Assembly (NCBI RefSeq): GCF_017893945.1
Contig: NZ_CP054257.1
Coordinates: forward strand, 868,001 to 932,000
Source of the DNA: Treponema parvum
GTDB taxonomy: Bacteria; Spirochaetota; Spirochaetia; Treponematales; Treponemataceae
Direction of reading: 5' to 3'
DNA length: 64,000 nt
The stretch's first letter is position 1; the number at the start of each line of letters is the position of its first letter. Both the position numbers and the translations under genes were made by a program. This document shows, one piece after another, positions 8,698 to 15,835 of this stretch. The notes under the pieces are model-generated. The model was not told where the DNA came from. It saw nothing but the letters and a program-made list of their open reading frames with translations, and did no database searches.

Positions 8698-9933
8698 ATG
8701 GTTAAAAATACCAAAGCAAAAAAGTTACAAAGCATTATTGAAATTGTCAGGCGGTTTTCCCGCATACAGGATTTGGACGTGCTGTTCGAACATATTTTGA
8801 CGGAGGCGCGTAAGATAGTGAATGCGGACGCAGGTTCCGTCTATTTTGTCGTAGGCAATCATCTGCATATTAAATATGCGCAAAACGATACCGTTGCAAA
8901 ACGGACGGCAGACGGAAAAATTCCTTACACATATTTTTCTTTTCCGATAGACGATAAGTCAATGTCCGGCTATGTGGCCCTCACCGGAAAAGAATTGAAT
9001 ATTGAAGACGCCTATAAAATTCCTTCCGATCTTCCTTATTCGTTCAACTCGGGGACCGACATGGTGACGGATTACAGGACGCGTTCCGTTTACACGATTC
9101 CTCTGAAAGCTTCGACGGGAAAGGTCATAGGCGTTTTGCAGATGATAAATGCGCAAGATGAAAATTCCCAAGTCATACCTTTCGGGCGAGACGCGAAACT
9201 TTATCTTTCTCAATTTGTTTCAAGCGCCGCTCAGGTATTGGAACACACATCTTTATCGGACGAAATGATCCGCAGAATGCTTTTGATGGCTTCGTTCCGA
9301 GATCCTAAAGAGACGTACAGACATGTTGAAAGAGTTTCCCGCTTTTCAGTAGAGATTTATGACCGCTGGGCGCAAAATCACAGCGTTCCTCCTACCGAGA
9401 GGGTGCATTTCCGCGACAATCTTCGCATTGCGGCAAAATTTCACGATATAGGAAAGATCGGCATTCCCGATATGATCTTAAAGAAGACTTATCCCAGGCT
9501 GGAAGTTGACGAGCGCTCCATAATAATGGGGCATACGTGTTTGGGTGCCAAATTGTTTGTAAAAGGAACTACCGAAACCGACAAGATGTCTTACGAAGTT
9601 ACTCTGCATCACCATGAAAGGTGGGACGGCGGAGAAAGCGCATATCCCGGGCAGGTAAATCTTGACGATTTTGTCATAGGTAAACCTATTCCTCCTGCAA
9701 AACATTTAAAAGGCAAAAAAATTCCTTTGGCCGCCAGAATCGTCGCAGTCGCCGATGTGTTTGACGCGCTGAGCCACAAACGATCATATAAGGAAGCGTG
9801 GAGCGTGGAAGACGCCATAGAAGAAATTAAAAAGAGTTCCGGCTCTCATTTCGATCCTGAAGTGGTAGACGCGTTTTTGCAGGTTCAGGATCGCATACTT
9901 TCGATCTATCGCTTGCATCCGGACGAGGATTAA
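8698..9933 (+). CDS. GAF-HD-GYP protein (putative cyclic-di-GMP phosphodiesterase)
   Basis: A 411-residue cytoplasmic signalling protein. Residues about 15-185 form a GAF sensory domain (NADAGSVYFV, MSGYVALTGKELNIEDAY, IGVLQMINAQ). Residues about 190-400 form an HD-GYP-type hydrolase with KFHDIGKIGIPD, LHHHERWDGG and RIVAVADVFDALSHKRSY. These retain the metal-binding His/Asp residues typical of cyclic-di-GMP hydrolysis. The eponymous GYP element is altered: after HHERWDGG the sequence reads ESAYPGQ and carries an insertion of about 25 residues before KGKKIPLAARI. Activity is likely but not certain. The gene is monocistronic, with its own promoter and an apparently leaderless start. Confidence 0.88.
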   Translation: MVKNTKAKKLQSIIEIVRRFSRIQDLDVLFEHILTEARKIVNADAGSVYFVVGNHLHIKYAQNDTVAKRTADGKIPYTYFSFPIDDKSMSGYVALTGKELNIEDAYKIPSDLPYSFNSGTDMVTDYRTRSVYTIPLKASTGKVIGVLQMINAQDENSQVIPFGRDAKLYLSQFVSSAAQVLEHTSLSDEMIRRMLLMASFRDPKETYRHVERVSRFSVEIYDRWAQNHSVPPTERVHFRDNLRIAAKFHDIGKIGIPDMILKKTYPRLEVDERSIIMGHTCLGAKLFVKGTTETDKMSYEVTLHHHERWDGGESAYPGQVNLDDFVIGKPIPPAKHLKGKKIPLAARIVAVADVFDALSHKRSYKEAWSVEDAIEEIKKSSGSHFDPEVVDAFLQVQDRILSIYRLHPDED

Positions 9934-9941
9934 CGGCAGAT

Positions 9942-9996
9942 ATAAGCGGCTTTCGCTTATCGCTCGGTCGACGGTTATTTCCCGGTCGGCGGTTAT
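9942..9996. repeat. Hairpin and 14-bp direct repeat between convergent genes
   Basis: ATAAGCG (9942-9948) pairs with CGCTTAT (9954-9960) across a 5-nt loop, followed by two near-identical copies of CGGTCGrCGGTTAT (9965-9978 and 9983-9996). It lies between convergent genes and may act as a bidirectional transcription stop, although no U-tract is present. Confidence 0.35.
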
Positions 9997-10487
9997 CGTT
10001 CTGATTGCGGCGGTTTTTCGCTCACGGAGGCGGCTTTTTTAAGCAGTTTTTGAATTTCTTTATCAAAACCGGCCGCGAATTTTGAAAATTCTTCTTTACC
10101 GTAATTGTTTTTTTTGTGTTCGATGAGTCCCAACTGTGAAAACTGAAGACTTAAATTCCTTTCCGAAAGCCTTCGGCCTATGTTTTCTTTGCTGTAAACC
10201 GTTCCCCTGTCATTTAACACGGTAACGCTTTTTTTTACCAGCCTGTCCGCAAGAAGAATGTCGCGCGTTATTACAATGTCCTGCGCCTCAGCGTTCGATG
10301 TTATATAGTTATCCGCAGAGTCTTTTGCCTCGCCGCATATTATCATTTTAAAAAGCAGGTGAGAACTCGGCTGCGGTATTTGGCGGTTTGCCGCAAAAAT
10401 TATGGGAATGTTAAATTTTTTTGTGTAACGGATAAGATAATTCCGGACCAAGCGCGGGCATGAATCCGCATCGACCCATACTGTCAT
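9993..10487 (-). CDS. yaiI: UPF0178 (YaiI/YqxD, DUF188) family protein
   Basis: A 164-residue protein of the YaiI/YqxD family, a PIN-like nuclease-fold group whose biochemical role is not established. It opens with the family signature VWVDADSCPRLVRNYL and carries the acidic positions and the ITSNAEAQDIVITRDILLADRL block with its conserved TRD, followed by NDRGTVYSKENIGRRL. The C-terminal 30 residues are lysine- and serine-rich and probably disordered. It is the last gene of the infC operon; its ATG overlaps the zapA stop by 4 bp (ATGA), implying coupled translation. Confidence 0.87.
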   Translation of the reverse strand: MTVWVDADSCPRLVRNYLIRYTKKFNIPIIFAANRQIPQPSSHLLFKMIICGEAKDSADNYITSNAEAQDIVITRDILLADRLVKKSVTVLNDRGTVYSKENIGRRLSERNLSLQFSQLGLIEHKKNNYGKEEFSKFAAGFDKEIQKLLKKAASVSEKPPQSER

Positions 10488-10786
10488 TTTTGAAGAGCTT
10501 TATCGATTTTTTGTATCATTGCGAGGGTAAGCCTTTCGGCTTCGTCGTCCGAATTCAAGCTGTTTTTGGAAAATCTTGCAATTTTGGATTTTTCTTTGTA
10601 CAACTCGTCGCAGATCATAATTCCTGTGAGTATGGCCGTCTGCAATTGGTCTTTAAGTCCCGCATTTTCTTCTATTTCGTCCGCTATTCGTTTGTAATAC
10701 GATAAAAGTTTTTTTAAATATTCATCGTCTTCTTTTGCCTGTATGGTAAAAGAAGATCCAAGGATGTCTATTTTTAACGTTCCCAT
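10484..10786 (-). CDS. zapA: Cell division protein ZapA
   Basis: A 100-residue ZapA, which bundles FtsZ protofilaments at the division ring. It starts with the beta-strand segment GTLKIDILGSSFTIQAKEDD typical of ZapA, followed by the long helix YLKKLLSYYKRIADEIEENAG and a C-terminal coiled-coil-forming part. GAAAGG precedes the ATG. It lies between a coiled-coil gene and yaiI; clustering with infC-rpmI-rplT resembles the placement of zapA near translation genes in several bacteria. Confidence 0.85.
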   Translation of the reverse strand: MGTLKIDILGSSFTIQAKEDDEYLKKLLSYYKRIADEIEENAGLKDQLQTAILTGIMICDELYKEKSKIARFSKNSLNSDDEAERLTLAMIQKIDKALQK

Positions 10787-10807
10787 CGCAAACCTTTCAA
10801 ATGCGGA

Positions 10808-11329
10808 TTAAAATATGTCAAATTGACCGTTTTCACCTATCGTAGGCATAGACTGATCTTCATCCGTCTCTTGAGACGGAAGGTCGAACAACTTGTCCTG
10901 TGGAACTTGGTTTGCGCTCCTGTTTTCCGGAGCGGAGTGTGTTTTTTCCTGTTCTGCAGGGAGCCTTTCGGATGTTTCATGCATTCCGATTTCTTTACCG
11001 CCGTCTTGTTGTGCACTCTGCCGTTGAGTTTGCACGGGCGAAACGGCTGCCGCAGGATCTTCGGATATTATTTTGCGCGTCAGAGAGGCCGTCTTTAATA
11101 CGGAATTTTCTACCGAATTGAGTCTCTCCAACGCTTTTAAAATTCCTTCCTCGATCTTGCCTTGATCTGTAATAAAAGATGAAAGCTGCTCCGTTTTTTC
11201 GGAAAGTGCTTTTGTGAGCTCTGCGCACTTTGTACGCAAAGCATCATTTTCCTGATTAAGCTGCGCGATTTTTTGCACAGCGCTTTCAACTTTTTCTTCC
11301 AAAAGCAAAACTTGATCGAGGGAAATCAT
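10808..11329 (-). CDS. Coiled-coil protein, ZapB-like candidate
   Basis: A 173-residue soluble protein. Residues about 5-60 form a heptad-rich coiled coil (LLLEEKVESAVQKIAQLNQE onward), similar in size and pattern to the short coiled-coil division factor ZapB. The remainder is Gln/Glu/Pro/Ser-rich and probably disordered. It sits directly upstream of zapA (21 bp gap), which supports a division role. Coiled coils match many proteins by composition, so the family assignment is tentative; the coding status is firm because the frame is intact and packed inside an operon, 5 bp after rplT. Confidence 0.55.
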   Translation of the reverse strand: MISLDQVLLLEEKVESAVQKIAQLNQENDALRTKCAELTKALSEKTEQLSSFITDQGKIEEGILKALERLNSVENSVLKTASLTRKIISEDPAAAVSPVQTQRQSAQQDGGKEIGMHETSERLPAEQEKTHSAPENRSANQVPQDKLFDLPSQETDEDQSMPTIGENGQFDIF

Positions 11330-11334
11330 ATTCT

Positions 11335-11694
11335 TTACGCCTGCAGCGCCTTTTTGGCGGATTCTACGACCGATTTAAAAGCCGCGGGATCTTCTATTGC
11401 CATATTGGACAAGGCCTTGCGGTTCAATATGATTCCGGCCTTATTCAATCCGTCCATAAAGCGCGAATAGCTCAAGCCTTCGTCGCGGACTGCCGCGTTT
11501 ATACGCGCTATCCACAAGCGGCGGAAAGAACCCTTGCGGTCACGGCGATCGACATAGGCGTGAGTCAGCGCCTTTGTAACGGCGTCTTTCGCAGCCTTAT
11601 AGTTTGTTGCTCTGCGTCCTCTGAATCCCTTTGCAAGTTTTAGGATTTTGACGCGGCGGTTTTTACGTTTTGTTCCGTCTATTGCTCTCGACAT
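11335..11694 (-). CDS. rplT: 50S ribosomal protein L20
   Basis: A 119-residue L20, the 23S rRNA-binding protein needed early in large-subunit assembly. It has the family signature blocks [31 protein letters not shown] and [16 protein letters not shown]. It is third in the canonical infC-rpmI-rplT order, 13 bp after rpmI. In other bacteria L20 represses this operon by binding its mRNA; no such binding structure was identified here. Confidence 0.98.
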   Translation of the reverse strand: MSRAIDGTKRKNRRVKILKLAKGFRGRRATNYKAAKDAVTKALTHAYVDRRDRKGSFRRLWIARINAAVRDEGLSYSRFMDGLNKAGIILNRKALSNMAIEDPAAFKSVVESAKKALQA

Positions 11695-11707
11695 AGTTTA
11701 TACCTCA

Positions 11708-11908
11708 TTAACCGTAGGGCAGCATCTGTTTACGGACTTTCTTTGCATCGGCTTCAGAAAGAATTCCGGCTGCGCGCAGCTGTCTTTTGCGCTTTGGAGA
11801 ACGCTTTGTCAAAATATGACGAAGGTTCATCTTTTTGTACTTTACCTTACCGGAGCTTGTAAGTGAAAACCGACCGGAGGCGGATTTCTTTGTCTTCATC
11901 TTAGGCAT
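11708..11908 (-). CDS. rpmI: 50S ribosomal protein L35
   Basis: A 66-residue L35 with the family start MPKMKTKKSASGRF and the RHILTKRSPKRKRQLR block. It is a large-subunit protein located between infC and rplT, 14 bp after infC, preceded by a GAGGTAAAAG ribosome site. Length is normal for the family. Confidence 0.98.
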   Translation of the reverse strand: MPKMKTKKSASGRFSLTSSGKVKYKKMNLRHILTKRSPKRKRQLRAAGILSEADAKKVRKQMLPYG

Positions 11909-11922
11909 TTCTTTTACCTCAA

Positions 11923-12444
11923 TTAGTTTTTGGCTTTTCCTGAAATTGTCATCGACATAAATTTGCCTTCCATTGCGGCAGGTTTTTCGATGGTATACGC
12001 CGAAGTAAGCCTTTTCAAAACTTCTTTCAGTACATCAAAGCCGAGTTCCGTGTGGGCGAGTTCGCGCCCGCGAAAGCGGATGGTCACCTTTACCTTATTT
12101 CCCTCGTCTAAGAATTCCTGTATATGTTTGACTTTTGTATCAAGGTCACCCGTACCGATTTTGGGTTGCATACGAATTTCCTTGAGTTTTAATACCTTTT
12201 GGTTTTTCTTGGAGTCACGGAGCTTTTTCTCCTGTTCAAACCGGTATTTGCCGAAATTAAGTATTTTACATACCGGCGGATTTGCCGTTGGAGCAACTTC
12301 AACAAGGTCGAGCTCTCTTTCTTTAGCCATTCTAAGCGCTTCCAGCGTAGGAACGATCCCTTTCTGGTTGCCCTCGTCGTCTATTAATCTGACCTCACGT
12401 ACACGGATCATTTCGTTGACCCGTAATCCCTTATTGTCTGCCAA
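11923..12444 (-). CDS. infC: Translation initiation factor IF-3
   Basis: A 173-residue IF-3, which binds the 30S subunit, blocks premature 50S joining and proofreads start-codon choice. Family blocks are visible: [19 protein letters not shown] at the N-terminus, [28 protein letters not shown] and the C-domain [14 protein letters not shown]. The start is TTG (12444-12442) preceded by a strong AAAGGAGGA. A non-AUG start is notable because IF-3 discriminates against weak start codons and autoregulates through one (AUU) in E. coli; similar autocontrol here is an inference. It heads the operon infC-rpmI-rplT-zapB-like-zapA-yaiI. Confidence 0.97.
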   Translation of the reverse strand: MADNKGLRVNEMIRVREVRLIDDEGNQKGIVPTLEALRMAKERELDLVEVAPTANPPVCKILNFGKYRFEQEKKLRDSKKNQKVLKLKEIRMQPKIGTGDLDTKVKHIQEFLDEGNKVKVTIRFRGRELAHTELGFDVLKEVLKRLTSAYTIEKPAAMEGKFMSMTISGKAKN

Positions 12445-12496
12445 CTATCCTCCTTTAGTGCTTTGTAAAACACCCACATATATAAGCGTAGTTTTC

Positions 12497-12526
12497 AATA
12501 TAACATAAAATTAGATATTGTGTAAA
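12497..12526 (-). promoter_or_regulatory. Promoter of the infC operon
   Basis: On the minus strand TTTACA (12526-12521), an 18-bp spacer and TATATT (12502-12497) lie about 50 nt upstream of infC. The predicted 5' leader is about 45 nt and includes the strong ribosome site. Of the 410 bases between infC and vapB, the stretch from about 12530 to 12700 shows no gene or clear signal. Confidence 0.6.
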
Positions 12527-12705
12527 GCGTAATTGTTGACAGTTTTCGCCGCCTTGTGTTCCACTGTAGATATTTTCCCCTCGCTCATGCATTTTCGCAA
12601 CGCTTACCCGACATGGCGAGATGCACTTTTGGGACAAAGAACCTTATTTCTTTTAGGTATCACTATGAAAAATAAGCTACCTCTCGTTTCAAAGCGCAAA
12701 AGCAG

Positions 12706-12723
12706 GTTAGGCAAATGTTAGAC
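12706..12723 (+). other. Integron-type recombination core at the 5' edge of the accessory block
   Basis: GTTAGGC (12706-12712) is followed by AAAT and GTTAGAC (12717-12723). The second copy fits the integron core consensus GTTRRRY. The same AATGTTAG context recurs at 15647-15655 and 15767-15773, and AATATTAG occurs at 13978-13985. It probably marks the left boundary of the first cassette; no attI or integrase is visible. Confidence 0.45.
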
Positions 12724-12785
12724 GTACTCCTAATGGGATGTAACAAGACTCAGTTATTTACAGAATGATTTATCAATACTTAACA

Positions 12786-12814
12786 TTGTTTTTTCATCAA
12801 GTCATGTGTATAAT
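12786..12814 (+). promoter_or_regulatory. Promoter of vapBC
   Basis: TTGTTT (12786-12791), a 17-bp spacer and a perfect TATAAT (12809-12814) stand 40 bp upstream of vapB. A toxin-antitoxin cassette with its own promoter is typical of integron arrays. The following TGTAACATACACA could be an operator. Confidence 0.65.
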
Positions 12815-12854
12815 TTCCTTGTAACATACACACTGGAGGAGGAGCGGGGCTATT

Positions 12855-13049
12855 ATGAGAACAAATATTGTTATCGATGACACCTTAATGGCAGAGGCTT
12901 TGGATGTTTCCGGCTATAAAACAAAAAAAGAAACAATTGAAGAAGCTCTAAAACTTTTGATAACGTTAAAAAATCAGGCAAAAATAAGAAATTTTCGAGG
13001 GAAACTATTCTGGGACGATGATTTGGAAAAAATGAGGCTTGATAAATGA
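12855..13049 (+). CDS. vapB: VapB-family antitoxin
   Basis: A 64-residue antitoxin of the VapB/DUF2191 type. The N-terminus MRTNIVIDDTLMAEALDVSG forms the ribbon-helix-helix DNA-binding unit with TKKETIEEALKLLI. The C-terminal IRNFRGKLFWDDDLEKMR is the tail that plugs the toxin active site. A strong GGAGGAGG precedes the ATG. The stop overlaps the vapC start by 4 bp (ATGA). It should repress its own promoter together with VapC. The pair appears intact, unlike the other toxin loci in this window. Confidence 0.9.
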   Translation: MRTNIVIDDTLMAEALDVSGYKTKKETIEEALKLLITLKNQAKIRNFRGKLFWDDDLEKMRLDK

Positions 13050-13438
13050 TTGTCGCAGATACATCTGTTTGGATTGATTATGTAAAAGGGATTGATGCGC
13101 CACATACCGATATTTTAGATTCGGAATTAATCCATGACAGGGTCGTAACCGGTGATATAATAATAACTGAATTTTTACAGGGCTTTAAAAACGACAGAGA
13201 ATACCTCATAGCAAAGCAAATTATGGACAATCTGGAATACAGAGATTTTCTTGGAAAAGAAATTGCAATACAAGCTGCAAATAATTATAGGAAGTTAAGA
13301 AAGCAAGGCGTCACGGTAAGAAAAACAATAGACGTTATAATTGCAACATTTTGTATAGAAAACGGATTTCCGTTAATACACAATGACAAAGATTTTGATC
13401 CGATGGAAGAAATTTTAGGATTGATCGTTAAAAAGTGA
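13046..13438 (+). CDS. vapC: VapC-family PIN-domain ribonuclease toxin
   Basis: A 130-residue PIN-domain toxin that cleaves RNA, usually tRNA or rRNA, when freed from VapB. The acidic metal-binding residues are in place: Asp5 (VADTSVWIDY), Glu42 (ITEFLQGF), Asp96 (KTIDVIIATFC) and Asp114/116 (IHNDKDFD). Full length and undamaged, it is predicted to be active. It forms an operon with the overlapping vapB and sits at the front of the AT-rich cassette block. Confidence 0.92.
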   Translation: MIVADTSVWIDYVKGIDAPHTDILDSELIHDRVVTGDIIITEFLQGFKNDREYLIAKQIMDNLEYRDFLGKEIAIQAANNYRKLRKQGVTVRKTIDVIIATFCIENGFPLIHNDKDFDPMEEILGLIVKK

Positions 13439-13511
13439 TGATAAGAACAATATCTATGAACATAATCTTGCTATTTCTTGTTGAGGGTATAATAATTCAA
13501 AATTGTTTCAG

Positions 13512-13541
13512 TTGATAAATACATAAAATAGTATGTATAAT
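13512..13541 (+). promoter_or_regulatory. Promoter of the collapsed brnTA gene
   Basis: TTGATA (13512-13517), an 18-bp spacer and TATAAT (13536-13541) precede the ATG codons at 13546 and 13552. The surrounding TATGTATAATATATATGTATA is nearly palindromic and may be the BrnA operator. Confidence 0.55.
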
Positions 13542-13551
13542 ATATATGTAT

Positions 13552-13902
13552 ATGACCTTTGAATGGGATGAAAATAAAAACTCTGAAAACATACGGAAGC
13601 ATAAGGTTTCTTTTGAAGAGGCGCAGGATTTTGGCGTCAAGGAAAGAAACTCTATGAAGAGCATTTACAGTAACCCCGAAAAATCAGTAATGGAAGCATT
13701 AGATTCTGCCGTATTAGTGGCGGATTTCCTTCCTTCTCCATCAGAGCTTGTAAAAAAAACAACAAAAGAAAAAATAACAATTTCAATTGATTCTGATTGC
13801 ATTAATTTTTTCAAGAAAGAAGCTAAGAAAAATCATACAAAATATCAGACTATGATGAATGAAGTACTTTCTCAATATGCAAAGCATTATGCTGTAAATT
13901 GA
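13552..13902 (+). CDS. Collapsed BrnT-BrnA toxin-antitoxin fusion (toxin stub joined to antitoxin)
   Basis: The first 26 residues (MTFEWDENKNSENIRKHKVS then FEEAQD) are the N-terminus of a BrnT RNase toxin, normally about 90 residues. At about residue 27 the sequence switches in frame to a BrnA/CopG-like antitoxin: a spacer with NSMKSIYSNPEKSVMEALDS, then the ribbon-helix-helix-like ITISIDSDCINFFKKEAKK and YQTMMNEVLSQYAKHY. The simplest reading is an internal deletion that removed the catalytic part of brnT and fused the remnant to the antitoxin. The first in-frame ATG is at 13546; BrnT proteins normally begin close to FEWD, so I favour 13552. A leaderless or near-leaderless transcript is likely. 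The antitoxin part could still bind DNA or neutralise related toxins. Confidence 0.75.
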   Translation: MTFEWDENKNSENIRKHKVSFEEAQDFGVKERNSMKSIYSNPEKSVMEALDSAVLVADFLPSPSELVKKTTKEKITISIDSDCINFFKKEAKKNHTKYQTMMNEVLSQYAKHYAVN

Positions 13903-13921
13903 ATTGTGGGACAGAACAATC

Positions 13922-13988
13922 GCCTAACACAGTTTGCAAAGCCGACAGCCCAGTCAAACTGCGTTGTGGGTTAAAACAATATTAGGGC
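13922..13988 (+). other. attC-like site 1 (integron cassette recombination site)
   Basis: Begins 20 nt after the brnTA stop. R''-like GCCTAAC (13922-13928), L'' ACAGTTTG (13929-13936), complementary L' CAAACTG (13955-13961) and R'-like ATTAGGGC (13981-13988) give the imperfect palindrome expected of attC. It aligns with the site at 15594 over about 68 columns with roughly 50 identities by hand. TTGTGGG..A.AACAAT occurs both just before the site and inside its 3' part. Confidence 0.55.
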
Positions 13989-14016
13989 GGACGGAGCTAT
14001 CCGCTAAGGTTGAAAA

Positions 14017-15594
14017 ATGAAAAAAAAGAAAACATGGCATCTTACTTGCTACCTAATTAAAGACTATGTCTCATCTTTCAAAGATTGCCTCCGCAATGAT
14101 TTCAGTTACAGCGATTATAAATTAAATAATAATATTAAATATGAAGGCACGATAATCATCGGTGAATCGAAACAAAAACCACCTAGATGGGTTAAGTTTC
14201 TTGAAGAAGCTTCTGTATCATCATTTGATAAAATTAAAAACCAATCAACAAGAGCAATCCTTTTTCTAAAGACAAAAAACAGGATATTTGCATTTACTTT
14301 TGGTTATGGAAGATATTTGCTTAAAGATGAATTAATTGTTAATGATTTTGGATTTAGAATTGCAATTAATGCTATAGATCCGAAACAAATAAGAAGTTTA
14401 GACACTGCAAAACTTGAAGAGCTAACTGTTCAATCAAGAATACAAACAAGTATAGGGGCTGAGAAAGAAACATTTGGAATAGATATTCTTAATGATTTGT
14501 TAAGAGCTGTTACTGGTGTTCCAAAGAATCAAAAGTTCGCCAAGCAAATTGCAGGGCGTGATGGAATAATTATTAATGCTGAGCAATCTGTCTATGATCT
14601 TGAAAAAAAAGCACGAATAATGCTTCATTATTATACTTCATCTAAGTATAAAAAAGACTTTGATTGGGTTGATAACCTTAAAGAAGAACGTGATAAGCTA
14701 TTGATCAACGAATTGCGAAAAATGCTTATATCTGATTTGAATTCAAAGAATTCCGAAAAAATGATTCTTGCACCGGATAAGGTAATAGACTGGGATGATA
14801 TTAATGGGTTCTGCTATAAGAAAAACTATGATGAGAATGCTTTGGTTCCAGAACTTCATATTGAGCATTTTCTTAATAATGTAGCACAATTAAATGGGTA
14901 TGATGAATTCAAAAAAGAAAAAATCTATGTAAACTTTGCTTCAAACGACCTAACCATTAAATGGCCTGTGTATAGATGTTTAACATATGAGACTGATTAT
15001 AAAAATAGCAAGTATATTTTTACTTTAGGGCGTTGGTATAAAATTGAGGCTAATTTTGTTAAGACAGTTGTTGATTATGTAAAAACAATTCCATTATCTT
15101 CTTTTGCTTTCCCGAATTGTGATGTGAAAACAGAAGGAGAATATAATAATAAGTTTCTAAACATTAAAGATTGTTATGTACTTGATAGAATGACAGTTAA
15201 ATGTGATTCGGCTAGAACGGAAATAGAGCCATGTGACATATTGACAAAGACATTGCAATTTATACACGTAAAGCAGAAACATAATTCTGCTAACTTAAGT
15301 CACTTATTCTCTCAATGTAGAATATCTGCCGAATCATTACTGAAAGATGAAGGATTTCGAAAAGCTATAATAAAGAAAGGCAAGGAGACGCGAAAATACG
15401 ATTTATCATTTATTCCTGCTGACAACAAATTTAGAGCTAGTGATTGTGAAATTGTAATAGCAATTATAAGCAAAGGTCGAAAGCCAATTGAAGAAACCCT
15501 TTCTTTCTTTTCCCTATTAAATCTAAGGCAATCTGTAATTACATTGAAAGCATTTAATTATAAAGTAAGTGTGGCATTGATAGAAAAAGTATGA
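14017..15594 (+). CDS. TIGR04141 (DUF6119) sporadically distributed protein
   Basis: A 525-residue soluble protein matching the TIGR04141/DUF6119 family, whose members occur sporadically on mobile or accessory DNA and have no established biochemical role. Recognisable family blocks are IFAFTFGYGRYLL, FGFRIAINAIDPKQIRSLD, the FGIDILNDLLRAVTGVP segment, LGRWYKIEANFV and LSHLFSQCRISAESLL. No signal peptide or membrane segment is present. AT-rich codon use sets it apart from the core genes. It occupies its own putative cassette between attC-like sites. A phage-defence or nucleic-acid role is often guessed for such genes; that is inference. No clear ribosome site is visible; a GCGGA/TCCGC hairpin (13987-14005) precedes the start. 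Confidence 0.8.
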   Translation: MKKKKTWHLTCYLIKDYVSSFKDCLRNDFSYSDYKLNNNIKYEGTIIIGESKQKPPRWVKFLEEASVSSFDKIKNQSTRAILFLKTKNRIFAFTFGYGRYLLKDELIVNDFGFRIAINAIDPKQIRSLDTAKLEELTVQSRIQTSIGAEKETFGIDILNDLLRAVTGVPKNQKFAKQIAGRDGIIINAEQSVYDLEKKARIMLHYYTSSKYKKDFDWVDNLKEERDKLLINELRKMLISDLNSKNSEKMILAPDKVIDWDDINGFCYKKNYDENALVPELHIEHFLNNVAQLNGYDEFKKEKIYVNFASNDLTIKWPVYRCLTYETDYKNSKYIFTLGRWYKIEANFVKTVVDYVKTIPLSSFAFPNCDVKTEGEYNNKFLNIKDCYVLDRMTVKCDSARTEIEPCDILTKTLQFIHVKQKHNSANLSHLFSQCRISAESLLKDEGFRKAIIKKGKETRKYDLSFIPADNKFRASDCEIVIAIISKGRKPIEETLSFFSLLNLRQSVITLKAFNYKVSVALIEKV

Positions 15595-15660
15595 CCTAAT
15601 ATAGTTTTCAATGCTAACAGGCAGTCAAGCTGCGTTGCTGTTTAAAATAATGTTAGCTTG
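15594..15660 (+). other. attC-like site 2
   Basis: Starts on the last base of the TIGR04141 stop codon. ACCTAAT (15594-15600) and AGTTTTCAA are followed by CAGTCAAGCTGCGTTG, shared with site 1, and AATGTTAGCTTG at the 3' end. An internal GCTAACA/TGTTAGC pair can form a 7-bp stem. The position directly at a stop codon is typical of cassette recombination sites. Confidence 0.5.
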
Positions 15661-15756
15661 ACGCCTTCGTTGCATAAATAAAAAGAGGAATGAAGTAGTT
15701 CAAAGAATAAATGAAGATTAAGTTAACACTCGATTCAATATGATATTACTTCGCAA

Positions 15757-15775
15757 TGTAGGGTAAGCGAATGTT
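15757..15775 (+). other. Integron-type core before the AT-rich membrane gene
   Basis: GTAGGGTAAGCGAATGTTAGGT ends in GTTAGGT (15769-15775), which fits GTTRRRY and resembles the 12706-12723 element. It defines the left end of the next cassette. The roughly 100 bp between site 2 and this core contain no ORF. Confidence 0.4.
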
Positions 15776-15835
15776 AGGTTGCCCATTGGGAACCTAGCGA
15801 AAAACAAGCAAAGAAATAAAGATCTGACGAGAAAA

